Origin: Gp13-AA77 sp035949375
GTDB lineage: Bacteria; Acidobacteriota; Terriglobia; UBA7540
DNA length: 64,000 bases
Direction: 5' to 3'
Assembly (NCBI GenBank): GCA_035949375.1
Contig: DASZIG010000085.1
Span: 60,135 to 124,134, forward strand
The translations under genes and the position numbers were made by a program. The notes under the pieces were generated by a model that searched no databases, was not told the origin of the DNA, and saw nothing but the letters and a program-made list of their open reading frames with translations. This document shows, in pieces, positions 9,036-17,210 of this stretch. Within the stretch, counting starts at the first letter, position 1. Each line of letters starts with the position of its first letter.

Positions 9036-9070
9036 GAACTGGCACCCGCCCCGGCGCCAGTTCTCTTCTT
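9036..9070 (+). terminator. Intrinsic terminator after the LPKTA protein gene
   Basis: GAACTGGC (9036-9043) and GCCAGTTC (9056-9063) form a perfect 8-bp stem with a 12-base loop, followed by TCTTCTT. It sits 14 bases past the stop codon. It suggests that the VWA and sortase genes have their own or reduced transcription. Confidence 0.65.
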
Positions 9071-9126
9071 AGGCTTGGTGTGCGGCTAGGCATCGCGAAC
9101 GCGAAGCGCGGCGGAAGGGAACGGAA

Positions 9127-10164
9127 ATGCTCAACGTCGGCGCTGTCGGTCGCGCCCGGTTCCCGCGGACATTGGCAGTCCTGGCGATCCTCTTCGCTTC
9201 AGCTCCTGCCTTGATTTGTGCGGCGCGCTCGGGTCAGGTCCAAACCCAAACCGAGGTCGCGAGCGCATCACCCCCGAGCGGCATCGCGAATCAATATACG
9301 ATTTCGGTCAAGGTGCGCCTGGTTGTCTTGCCGGTCACCGTCACGAACCGCCAGGGAGAATTCGTTCCAGGTTTGGCGGCGGGAAACTTCCAGGTGTATG
9401 AGGCGGGACGCCCTCAAGCGATCACTTTATTCGAACACGAGGACGTGCCCGTTACGGTGGGGTTGGTGGTTGACAACAGCGGAAGCATGGGGCCCAAGCG
9501 CCCGGGCGTGTTGGCGGCGTCTCAGGCGTTCGTGAAATCGAGCAATCCGGGCGACGAGATGTTCGTCGTGACCTTTAATCAGAGAGTCTCCCTCGGATTG
9601 CCCAGGTCACTTCCGTTCACGAGCGATCTCGGTGCTCTTCAAGGTGCGCTGTCAAGCAAGCCGGCTGCGGGTAACACGGCTCTGTATGACGGAGTCGCGG
9701 CGGGCCTGCAACATCTCAAGGGCGGCACAGGCGAGAGAAAGGCCCTCATCGTCGTTACCGATGGCGGCGACAACGCCAGCCGCACGACGTTCCCGAATCT
9801 GCTCCAGATGGCGGAAAGCTCCAATGCGGTGATCTACACCATCGGAATCCTCGACGAAACATACTCGGGAGAAAATCCCAGGGTGCTGAAGCAGTTGGCA
9901 AAAGCAACGGGTGGCCAGGCGTACTTTCCCCAATCCGCATCCGAGGTTTCGAGCGTCGCCGAACAGATTGCGCGCGATATTCGCCGGCAGTACACCATCG
10001 GCTACGTTCCCACGGCCATGGCCGCGAACGGCGGCTACCGCAGCGTTCGTGTCAAGGCTCGAGCGGCGGGAGACGGAAAACTGCGCGTTCGCACCCGAGC
10101 CGGGTACCTGATTCCGCCTGAGGCACCTGCGACACCGAGTGCGGCGGCGGGTCCGGCAAAGTGA
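9127..10164 (+). CDS. VWFA-related secreted protein with intact MIDAS
   Basis: This 345-residue protein fits the acidobacterial VWFA-related family (TIGR03436 type). A signal peptide or anchor at residues 12-35 is followed by a short N-terminal beta domain (VKVRLVVLPVTVTNRQGEFV, GNFQVYEAGRPQAI). The von Willebrand A domain starts at TVGLVVDNSGSMG. DNSGS supplies the DxSxS metal-ion-dependent adhesion site, and VVTDGGDN supplies a further acidic loop. The end, RRQYTIGYVP then RVKARAAGDGKLRVRTRAGY, is characteristic of the family. VWA domains bind protein partners through Mg2+ or Ca2+. The stop codon (10162-10164) abuts the sortase ATG (10165), so the two are very likely co-translated. Confidence 0.88.
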   Translation: MLNVGAVGRARFPRTLAVLAILFASAPALICAARSGQVQTQTEVASASPPSGIANQYTISVKVRLVVLPVTVTNRQGEFVPGLAAGNFQVYEAGRPQAITLFEHEDVPVTVGLVVDNSGSMGPKRPGVLAASQAFVKSSNPGDEMFVVTFNQRVSLGLPRSLPFTSDLGALQGALSSKPAAGNTALYDGVAAGLQHLKGGTGERKALIVVTDGGDNASRTTFPNLLQMAESSNAVIYTIGILDETYSGENPRVLKQLAKATGGQAYFPQSASEVSSVAEQIARDIRRQYTIGYVPTAMAANGGYRSVRVKARAAGDGKLRVRTRAGYLIPPEAPATPSAAAGPAK

Positions 10165-11364
10165 ATGCTCATGGCGGTATTCCAGGTCAAGGCGAATCAG
10201 TTGGATCCACGGGCACGGTCTCTTTCAGGAGATCGCTGGAGCGTTGGAGAGTATCCGCTCAAGCGGTTTCCGGTCAGCACCCGGGACCGTTCGTCGGGTG
10301 CGCGACTCGTGGCAGTGGCGCTGAAGCCCCCGCGCCGCTCAACATCCGGTGCCCGCGTGCTCCGCTGGGGCGCTCACTTCTTCCTGTTGATGGGCTTGTT
10401 GACCGGAGGCTATTGTGCCTGGTTTTATGGCGAGGGAAGAGCCTTCCAAGCCTATCAAAGCTGGCGATTCGATCAGATCGTCCGGCACCGCGCCGCATCC
10501 CTGAAGGCCTTCGTCGCAAGCTACCTCGCTGAAATTCCGATCGTCGGCTCGAAAGGGCGGGAATCCACCGCCATCAGCCCTCCGGCGGAACCGCTGCCGC
10601 CCGCGGCGCCCCCCCGGGCGGTAGGTCGGGAGAATGTCCGCGTTCCTCTGGCCGAGGGAGCCTTGATCGGCCGCTTGGAGGTCCCGCGTCTTCGTCTTTC
10701 CACCATCGTGCTCGAGGGTGACAGCGACCCGGTGCTGCGAGAGGGATTGGGCCACATTCCCAGCACCTCGCTACCGGGCGCACCGGGCAACGTTGCGATC
10801 GCCGGACATCGGGACACGTTTTTCCGCGCGCTGAAAGACGTCCGGAAGAACGACGCCATCGCGCTCGCCACCCCCGACGGCACGTATCGCTACACAGTGC
10901 AGTCTGTGCAGGTGGTGGGGCCCGATGATACCCAGGTGCTCGCGCCGTCGGACCACGCCGGTTTGACCCTTGTGACCTGCTATCCGTTCTACTTTGTGGG
11001 TTCGGCTCCCGAGCGCTACATCGTCCATGCGCAACAGATTGGGACACCAGCGCCTGGTGGGACCGTCTCTCGACAAGACAAGCCATCGCCAATCCTCGCG
11101 TCAGCCTCGCCGGCGCCAGCCTCGGTGTCCGAAGTGAAACTGACGTATCACTCGCGTCGGCGCACCGATGAAACCCTCCATCACACCAATCGCCGCGTGC
11201 GAACCCATCGTGCATCGGGCGAGGCGTTCAGGCAGTCGGGAGTTGCGGGTCGAGGAGGGCGGGTTGAGGACACAACCTCAGACGCCACAGAGCACTCCGC
11301 GGGGACCGCCCGCCGCGCACTTTCCTGGCTGAAGTCACTACCGAAGCGCGTCACGGGGAACTAG
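10165..11364 (+). CDS. Class D-like sortase (membrane-anchored transpeptidase)
   Basis: The product has 399 residues from the ATG that touches the stop of the VWA gene. A later start is possible because residues 1-68 look unstructured. A membrane segment lies at about residues 71-88 (HFFLLMGLLTGGYCAWFY), then a Pro-rich linker. The sortase fold (about 160-290) carries all three catalytic residues: His215 in AIAGHRDTFFRAL, Cys272 in LTLVTCYPF and Arg284 in APERYIVHA. The spacing and the TLVTCYPF and IAGHRDT motifs fit class D/E-type sortases. The enzyme should cleave LPxTx signals and join the product to an amine acceptor outside the inner membrane. The last 100 or so residues are basic and low in complexity, which is unusual. 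The acceptor in a diderm cell is unknown. Confidence 0.87.
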   Translation: MLMAVFQVKANQLDPRARSLSGDRWSVGEYPLKRFPVSTRDRSSGARLVAVALKPPRRSTSGARVLRWGAHFFLLMGLLTGGYCAWFYGEGRAFQAYQSWRFDQIVRHRAASLKAFVASYLAEIPIVGSKGRESTAISPPAEPLPPAAPPRAVGRENVRVPLAEGALIGRLEVPRLRLSTIVLEGDSDPVLREGLGHIPSTSLPGAPGNVAIAGHRDTFFRALKDVRKNDAIALATPDGTYRYTVQSVQVVGPDDTQVLAPSDHAGLTLVTCYPFYFVGSAPERYIVHAQQIGTPAPGGTVSRQDKPSPILASASPAPASVSEVKLTYHSRRRTDETLHHTNRRVRTHRASGEAFRQSGVAGRGGRVEDTTSDATEHSAGTARRALSWLKSLPKRVTGN

Positions 11365-11836
11365 ACTTGCATCCTTTAAACGCGCTCTTTCCTTCCACAG
11401 CAAACCTCAGCCAGACAATTCCCCGAGCGGAATTTCTCCGCCTCACGCAGCTCGGCTTGAAACGAGATTGTAGCGTGCTGAGCCCGAACCCGTAGGCTAC
11501 CGCCCGAGAGCAGAAGGAAGCAGGTGCAGGCTGGCCGGCAACGTGTATGATGTCACCAGAGGGATTAGCGGGACGGCGCGCAGACCTTCGGGGTGTGCGG
11601 GAGCAACTCTCCGGCACATGTGGCCAAAGAGCTTATTAGGGGAATCATTGCCGACTGACTTCATTGGCAACGGAGGCGTGTTTGTTGTGGGGCCGCAATC
11701 TCCGCGCCGACAGTTTCGTTCAGGATTTCCACCTGCCAGGACACATGGTGCATTAGTATCTCATTTTTGAGATTGCGGCGGGCTGCCGAAGTGGCCTTGG
11801 CGCGAGTGCTGGTCCGATGTGAGACAACTGGGATGA

Positions 11837-11882
11837 TGTAGCCTCTACATGTAGCCATAAGCTGTAGCCGTAACGTGTAGCC
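11837..11882 (+). repeat. Iteron-like direct repeats, TGTAGCC x4 at exact 13-bp period
   Basis: TGTAGCC occurs at 11837-11843, 11850-11856, 11863-11869 and 11876-11882. The steps are all 13 bases and the 6-base spacers differ (TCTACA, ATAAGC, GTAACG). A conserved core with variable spacers looks more like repeated protein-binding sites than like a slipped tandem duplication. Confidence 0.8.
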
Positions 11883-11929
11883 CGACCAGGGACCACAAAA
11901 ACAGCAAAAAAAAGAATCTAAAATTTTGC

Positions 11930-12090
11930 AAAACGAAGCCACTAAGTCCAATACAATCAATAAAACAGCATGAAAAAGAGCCCAAAACGAAGCCATTCAA
12001 AGCCAACTAAAGCTACCCTCGGCCCGGCATAAGTCCTTTAGAATGGCACTCGGTGACTCCGTCGACTGCAGAAATTTGAAAACAAAGCCA
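11930..12090 (+). repeat. AAAACGAAGCCA direct repeats in the AT-rich tract
   Basis: AAAACGAAGCCA is found at 11930-11941 and 11984-11995. A one-mismatch copy, AAAACAAAGCCA, is at 12079-12090, and a partial copy (TTCAAAGCCA) overlaps 11996-12005. All are in the same orientation and next to the 13-bp phased repeats. Confidence 0.65.
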
Positions 12091-12178
12091 CGCAACCCAA
12101 ACTCGTCCGGCGCTTGAGAATCGGCCGCTCGGGCCGTAGACTAGCACTGTTCCAAGGTGCGCCCTAAAGGTGTCCGCC

Positions 12179-13780
12179 ATGAAAACCAGACTTGTGTCCG
12201 TCGCCGTTCCGATGTTCTGGGTTGGCACTGCCGCGCTGGCTTTGGCGGCTGGACCGTCGCTGCTTCCCGTTCGTGGACTCTACCTCGGAGCGCCGAAGCC
12301 GGGCGACGTCCCGCTCGTCGTCAGCTTTATTCGCGACGCGCTGCCCAAAGAGGGCGTCAATGTGCTCGTCATGGAGTTCGATTATCGGTATGCCTACGCG
12401 AGTCACCCCGAGGTTGTCGACTCCGACGCTCTCTCCAAGTCAGACGTGAAGGCCATCGTCGCCGCGTGTCACGCTGCGGGCGTGCGGTTGATCCCGCTCA
12501 TCAATCTACTGGGACATCAGTCCTGGGCCGCGCAGACCTTCGGACTGCTTCGCGCCCATCCCGAGTTCGATGAGACGCCGGGGAAGTACCCGAACAACCA
12601 GGGAATTTATTGCCGGAGCTACTGCCCGCTTCATCCTGACGTCCACAAGGTGGTGTTCGATCTCATGGATGAGTTGGCCGACGTGTGCGAGGCGGACGCC
12701 GTCCACGTGGGCATGGACGAGGTCTTCATCCTCGCGGATCCGAACTGCCCTCGCTGCGGGACGCGCAACCGCGCGGAAGTGTTCGCCCAGGAAGTTCGCA
12801 CCCTCCACGACCACCTCGCCCAGTCGCACCGCGAGATGTGGATGTGGGGCGACCGCTTCCTGGATGGCAGCGTGACCGGAGTGGGTGAGTGGGAGGGCAG
12901 CCAGAATGGGACCGCGTCGGCTATTAACCTGGTCCCTCGAGACATCGTGATCTGTGACTGGCACTATGACTCGGCCCCGCCGACTGCCGCCTTCTTTGCC
13001 GTGGAGGGATTCCGCGTTGTGTACGCGCCCTGGCGCAAGAGAGACGTGGCCCAGGCCGAGTTGGATCAGGTGCGATCCGTGCGGATGCACGCGGATGCCG
13101 TGACGGCGCCGCGCATGCTGGGAGTGTTGCAGACGACGTGGGGAAGTGCGAGCGGCTTCATCAAGGCTTACAACGGAGACGCCTCGATGCCGGCATCGGA
13201 CGTAGAGGCCGCGGCCACTTTCAAAGCGCTCTTTGCCTCGATCCGCGCACTGCCTCAGGCATCCCGCAGCTACCGCCTATGGCTGCCGCGCACTGCCGGG
13301 GTCAGCAAATCACTGGATGGAGTTTACGTTGAGCGTCCACATCGAACGCCCGTGAGTAGCTGCGTAGAGCGTGCGGGTTGGCGCGTACATCTTCAGGCCG
13401 AGGACCACAACGTTCGGCAGACCGGTCCCCAAAATCGACCACGTTTGCCCCAGATTTGTAGTGTAGAAAACGCCGATGTCCGTGGCGGCATAGAGGGTGT
13501 TGGGGTACACCGGATCGATCACAAGATCGTCAACGGGCGTGTTGGGCAAGGGCACGCTGATGTCCGCCCAACTGGCCCCGCCGTTCGTCGTCTGGTAGAT
13601 ATGGCCGCCCGGGCTGTTGAACCCGGAAAAGGCCACGTAGGCGACGTAGGGTGCGGAAGGACTGATCGCGATTTGGGTGATGGAACGGTTTGGCAAGCCC
13701 GTGCTCACATTCGTCCAGGTCGTGCCGGGTGCGGCAGTGGTGGTCGTCTGGACCTGTCCTTCGTTAGTGCCGGCGTATAG
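12179..13780 (+). CDS. Secreted glycoside hydrolase family 20-like protein with antisense read-through tail
   Basis: I start at ATG 12179 (AAAGG 8 bases upstream, signal peptide MKTRLVSVAVPMFWVGTAALALA); a GTG lies three codons earlier. Residues 25-365 form a TIM-barrel catalytic domain of the beta-N-acetylhexosaminidase (GH20) type. Visible features are VLVMEFDYRYAYASHPEVV, VRLIPLINLLGHQSW, and HVGMDEVF with the H-x-G-x-D-E signature at His176, Asp180 and Glu181; Asp and Glu are the family's catalytic pair. Homology seems to stop near codon 370 (about 13285). The frame then runs 471 bases through the opposite-strand BNR gene to 13780, giving an Arg/Gly-rich tail that looks like antisense translation. 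Loss of the original stop is the simplest explanation. Confidence 0.75.
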   Translation: MKTRLVSVAVPMFWVGTAALALAAGPSLLPVRGLYLGAPKPGDVPLVVSFIRDALPKEGVNVLVMEFDYRYAYASHPEVVDSDALSKSDVKAIVAACHAAGVRLIPLINLLGHQSWAAQTFGLLRAHPEFDETPGKYPNNQGIYCRSYCPLHPDVHKVVFDLMDELADVCEADAVHVGMDEVFILADPNCPRCGTRNRAEVFAQEVRTLHDHLAQSHREMWMWGDRFLDGSVTGVGEWEGSQNGTASAINLVPRDIVICDWHYDSAPPTAAFFAVEGFRVVYAPWRKRDVAQAELDQVRSVRMHADAVTAPRMLGVLQTTWGSASGFIKAYNGDASMPASDVEAAATFKALFASIRALPQASRSYRLWLPRTAGVSKSLDGVYVERPHRTPVSSCVERAGWRVHLQAEDHNVRQTGPQNRPRLPQICSVENADVRGGIEGVGVHRIDHKIVNGRVGQGHADVRPTGPAVRRLVDMAARAVEPGKGHVGDVGCGRTDRDLGDGTVWQARAHIRPGRAGCGSGGRLDLSFVSAGV

Positions 13781-15559
13781 GATCTGGTCGTTGCTGGGAG
13801 CCACTGAAACGACTGTGACGGTGCCGGTCCCGCCGGTCAGGTCGGGCGAGATCGATTGCCATGAACTCGCGCCGTTTGCGGTCTGGTACACCTGGTAGGT
13901 GCCGAAATAGAGGATCTCGGAATTCAAGGGATCCATCACGAGCGGTGGTATGAATTGCATCCGATCGCTCGTGTTGATGCCTGAGTTCGCCGAAGTCCAC
14001 GTTCCCAGCACGCCGTTCTGAGTCGATTCCTCCACATCGTATTGTGCACAGCTTGCGTATACCGTAGATGGTGTGCCGGGGTTGACGGCAGTCCACCCGC
14101 CGTCGCCGCACCAGGAATAATTCCAGGCGATGCTCCCTGTATACTGCTGAACGCCGTTGTCTTGCGTGCCTCCGTACACCAGGGAAGGACTGCTGACGGA
14201 GTTTCCCGGATAGAACTGTGTGATTGCGAGAGGATTATTCAAATTCGTCCAATTGGGATACAGCGTGGTTGGATCGGTGGCGCTCCAGACACCGCCATCG
14301 TTTCCCACATACAAAGTTCCGCCGTTGGCCGAAAACGCGAGGGCGTGGTGGTCTTCGTGAAGCTCAACCAGATTGCCTCCGACCGCGACGTTCGTCCACG
14401 TCGCGCCGCCGTTTAGCGACTGATAGAGCGTGCCGGGCTCATCGGAGCCGCCGATAAACACGACCTGTGGGTTAACGGGATCCACGGCGACCACGTTGGT
14501 GTACCAGCAGTATGGAGTGCAGTAATCCGGCGCCGAAGTGAGCTCGGTCCACGATGAGCCGCCGTTCGTGGTCTTATACAGACCAAGCAGGCTGCCCGTC
14601 GAGGGATTGGCGATTCCGGCGAAGAGCGTGGAGGGATTCGAGCGCGAGATTGCGAGTGCGATCCGGCCCGCATTGCTCGCCGGCAATGCTCCGCTGCCCT
14701 TGCCGTTGTCGTAACTCCAAGCGGCTCCCGCGTTGGTCGACACGTACACGCCGTTGCCTTCCACGGCGGCATAAGCCCTGTTGCCGTTGTAGGGATCAAA
14801 AAGGACTCCAGTGGCGGTTCCGGCGAGCACTTCGTTCCAGGTATTCCCGCCATTCGTCGACAGGTAGACTCCCGAATTTGTGCCCGCCAGGACCACCTGA
14901 TCGTTGGCAGGATCGACCGCCATCGAGCCGATCTCGAGGCTGTCCCCAAATGGTCCCGGAGTCAGAGTCCAGGTGTTTCCGCCATTAGTCGACTTCAGCA
15001 CGCCGGCGCCATAGTAGCTGTCGTCCGAGAAGTCCTCCTCGCCGGTGCCGACGTAGATCGTCTCATGGTTGGACGGGTCAATGGCTATAGACCCCGTAGC
15101 CAGTGACGCCTGGGTGTCAGTGAGTGGAACCCAGGCAGCTCCGCCATCAGTCGTTTTCCAAATGCCACCCTCGGCCGCGCCAAGGTAGACTACTTCGGAG
15201 TCGGTCGGATCGACTGCCAGCGCGGTCACGCGGCCCGAGGTCGTTGGGTACGAGAATCCCGTGTTCGTGGGTTGGGGACCGAGCAGCGTCCAGGTGAGAC
15301 TGGTGGACTGGGAATGCTCGGTTTGGGCCAGCCTCATCGCGTCGAGCTGGCGCAGGGAATTAAGCCGTGCCCCGGCCGGAATGTGAGCGAACGGATAGGC
15401 GCGTTGCGCGCGAAACCACTCACTGCGGGCGGCGGGGTTATCTGGAAAACCGCGATCAGCTTTCTCCGGGCGCGGCCGGAGAGCAGCCCCAAGCATCACA
15501 ACCGCCGCAACTACCACCATCGAGATGGCAGCCTTGCTCCTTATGCGAGACACACTCAT
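13310..15559 (-). CDS. Secreted BNR/sortilin-like beta-propeller protein
   Basis: A 749-residue protein whose start is supported by AAAGGGGG upstream and a signal peptide or anchor (ISMVVVAAVVMLGAAL). The rest is built from repeated propeller blades with Asp-box-like motifs: GGIWKTTDGGAAW, GVLKSTNGGNTW, GVYLSTNGGNTW, GLYKTTNGGSSW, TLYQSLNGGATW, HIYQTTNGGASW, GVFYTTNLGQTW. Each follows a strand of the type VAVDPTDSEVVYLGA. This is the VPS10/exo-sialidase-like repeat architecture seen in many secreted acidobacterial proteins. Enzyme activity cannot be inferred. Carbohydrate or protein binding is possible. Its 3' end overlaps the GH20 frame on the other strand. Confidence 0.85.
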   Translation of the reverse strand: MSVSRIRSKAAISMVVVAAVVMLGAALRPRPEKADRGFPDNPAARSEWFRAQRAYPFAHIPAGARLNSLRQLDAMRLAQTEHSQSTSLTWTLLGPQPTNTGFSYPTTSGRVTALAVDPTDSEVVYLGAAEGGIWKTTDGGAAWVPLTDTQASLATGSIAIDPSNHETIYVGTGEEDFSDDSYYGAGVLKSTNGGNTWTLTPGPFGDSLEIGSMAVDPANDQVVLAGTNSGVYLSTNGGNTWNEVLAGTATGVLFDPYNGNRAYAAVEGNGVYVSTNAGAAWSYDNGKGSGALPASNAGRIALAISRSNPSTLFAGIANPSTGSLLGLYKTTNGGSSWTELTSAPDYCTPYCWYTNVVAVDPVNPQVVFIGGSDEPGTLYQSLNGGATWTNVAVGGNLVELHEDHHALAFSANGGTLYVGNDGGVWSATDPTTLYPNWTNLNNPLAITQFYPGNSVSSPSLVYGGTQDNGVQQYTGSIAWNYSWCGDGGWTAVNPGTPSTVYASCAQYDVEESTQNGVLGTWTSANSGINTSDRMQFIPPLVMDPLNSEILYFGTYQVYQTANGASSWQSISPDLTGGTGTVTVVSVAPSNDQILYAGTNEGQVQTTTTAAPGTTWTNVSTGLPNRSITQIAISPSAPYVAYVAFSGFNSPGGHIYQTTNGGASWADISVPLPNTPVDDLVIDPVYPNTLYAATDIGVFYTTNLGQTWSILGTGLPNVVVLGLKMYAPTRTLYAATHGRSMWTLNVNSIQ

Positions 15560-16165
15560 ATCCCCCTTTCGTCTGGCGCCGGAAAGTCAGGTTGAGCAAA
15601 GGAGCTGGAAATAGTTCTGCCGGCGTGATCCGGTTTTAGTTCTCGATGACTAACCGGTGGCTTTCGGCGGTTCTTCGGCGTACATCGGTCGCTTCATGGT
15701 GGATCCCCCCGTCGCGGTAATTGCTATCGAATCGACGCGCTCACAAGAGTGCCGTGCCGGTTGACAGCAAGGGCAGTTGCCGTGCCAAACGGACGAGCGC
15801 ACCGTATTCAGATGGGGGTGTTCGACTTACAGGCGAGAATGGGAGACGAGCCTTGCGGTAAGTGTCCGCAGGAGGGTTATGCAGCTTCGCGGAGCCTGTC
15901 CACGTTTGATTACTACAGAGCTAACAGGCACCGCCCGACGACCGGATCCTATTCGCGGATGGGATGTGGATTGCGAGGGAACTAGAGGTCATCCGCGACG
16001 GTACATCTTGACGTGCTGTTGGGCAGCCCGAGGCAGACCAGCACCCAAGACAAGCGGCGGAGAGGGCGCACATCCCGCCAAGAGCATTTCTCCAGCGTCG
16101 TGAGCACGGCGGCCTCGAGAAAGCTCTTGGCCGCCATCACGATCACATCGCGATACTCAAAGAGG
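15560..16165. other. Intergenic region between the BNR and ECF sigma genes
   Basis: About 600 bases. Small frames (for example 15749-15985) have no family features and no ribosome-binding site. A TTGACA at 15761-15766 has no matching -10. I see nothing else. Confidence 0.4.
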
Positions 16166-16801
16166 CTACGCGATGGCGTTCGGCCCAGTGGACGTGCCCG
16201 CAACGGCCAGCCGCCGCGTCGAATTGCGGAGTCTTTGCCGCAACCGGCAGCGAGCCCGAAGCAGGCGCGACTTCACCCCGGCGACGGACAGGCCGAGAGT
16301 CGCGGCGGTCTCCTTAATGGAAAGGTCCGCGACGTTGCGCAAGACAAATGCGTCGCTCAACCGGCCGCTGATGCCGCCCAAAGCCCTGGAGAGGGTCTCC
16401 CGAAGCTCAACTTGCGCGTACCACCTTTCAGGATCGGCGGGTTCCGCACCCCTGAAAGCAGTCGAGGCATTACTCAAAGGCAGGAACTCGTCTATGGGCA
16501 ATTGTCTGTTCCCGAGCCTCTTGCTCCTGCGCAGTTTCATGAGGGCTTCGTTCATGGTGATTCGCACCAGCCAGGTGTAGAAGAGCGATTCGCCTTGAAA
16601 CCTCTTAAGATTGCAGTAAGCCTTCAGGAACGCTTCCTGCAGGGCGTCCTCGGCGTCTTCATGATTTCCGGTAATCCTGAGGGCCAGCCGAAAGATGTTC
16701 TGCTGGTACTGGTTTACCAAGGCTGCGAAGGCCTCATGGTTTCCAAGCTGAGCCGCAGCGACCAAAGCGCGTTCGTTGGGCAAGTGTGTAGCCATGTTCA
16801 T
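16166..16801 (-). CDS. ECF-type RNA polymerase sigma factor
   Basis: The product has 211 residues from ATG 16801 (MNMATHLPN); longer frames to 17050 add a non-homologous N-terminus. Sigma region 2 runs from ALVAAAQLGNHEAFAALVNQY through FRLALRITGNHEDAEDALQE to YTWLVRITMNEALMKLRR. Region 4 ends the protein: SDAFVLRNVADLSIKETAATL then LSVAGVKSRLLRARCRLRQRL. This is a SigW/RpoE-like extracytoplasmic-function sigma factor. No anti-sigma gene is adjacent. It is divergent from the large SBBP protein gene, with 409 bases between the two starts, so that gene is a possible target. Confidence 0.9.
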   Translation of the reverse strand: MNMATHLPNERALVAAAQLGNHEAFAALVNQYQQNIFRLALRITGNHEDAEDALQEAFLKAYCNLKRFQGESLFYTWLVRITMNEALMKLRRSKRLGNRQLPIDEFLPLSNASTAFRGAEPADPERWYAQVELRETLSRALGGISGRLSDAFVLRNVADLSIKETAATLGLSVAGVKSRLLRARCRLRQRLRNSTRRLAVAGTSTGPNAIA

Positions 16802-17210
16802 GCACCCCAGGGCTTTACGCCATTTCCCCCCACGAAACCCAGTGTGAGCTTTCCGCAGAGTGCATTCAATCAGTTGAAGTGTGTAGCCCAGCAGCAGACT
16901 TACGGTAGCAAGGCGCGGAATCAACAGGAAATCCGCCCCAGCCAGGCCCTGATATGCACGCGACACTCTGCGACCCCGGCGCCTCCAGCAACTTCCGAAA
17001 CAGGGGCCTGCCGCTCCAACCTCTAGAAAAATGCCCACCATCCCCCACATAGGCTAATCAAAGGCAACGATCGTTTGTGGAGGAAAGCCTGCGGTTATGT
17101 TCGAGCGGCCGTTGACTCTTGGGGGCACGAGGGCCGATGGATGGCCGCACCGTTCAGGCAATTCTCTCACTCGGAACCATCCCAAAACCGTGCGAGGAGA
17201 GGTAAACACC
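16802..17210. other. Divergent intergenic region, ECF sigma / SBBP protein
   Basis: Both genes start away from this 409-base region, so it should hold two promoters. I could not find a convincing ECF-type GGAAC/CGT pair at normal spacing. A GGAACC at 17173-17178 has CGTG only 11 bases later. GAGGAGAGG just before 17211 is the ribosome-binding site of the SBBP gene. Confidence 0.4.

Larger units (their letters stand above)
11365..12178. other. Long non-coding region with repeats and an AT-rich tract
   Basis: About 810 bases without a believable gene. The minus-strand frame at 11661-11996 reads through the repeats and the A-rich tract and has no family features. In 11891-11990 I count 67 of 100 bases as A or T, far above the rest of the window. 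Two repeat sets are annotated separately. The 3' end carries AAAGG (12166-12170) as the likely ribosome-binding site of the GH20 gene. Confidence 0.6.

Noticed and set aside
11661..11996. A small minus-strand protein (111 residues, hydrophobic start)
   Set aside because: It reads straight through the TGTAGCC and AT-rich repeats, has no ribosome-binding site and no family features.
16802..17050. N-terminal extension of the ECF sigma factor
   Set aside because: The first 83 residues of the long frame have no sigma homology; MNMATHLPN at 16801 starts right before region 2.
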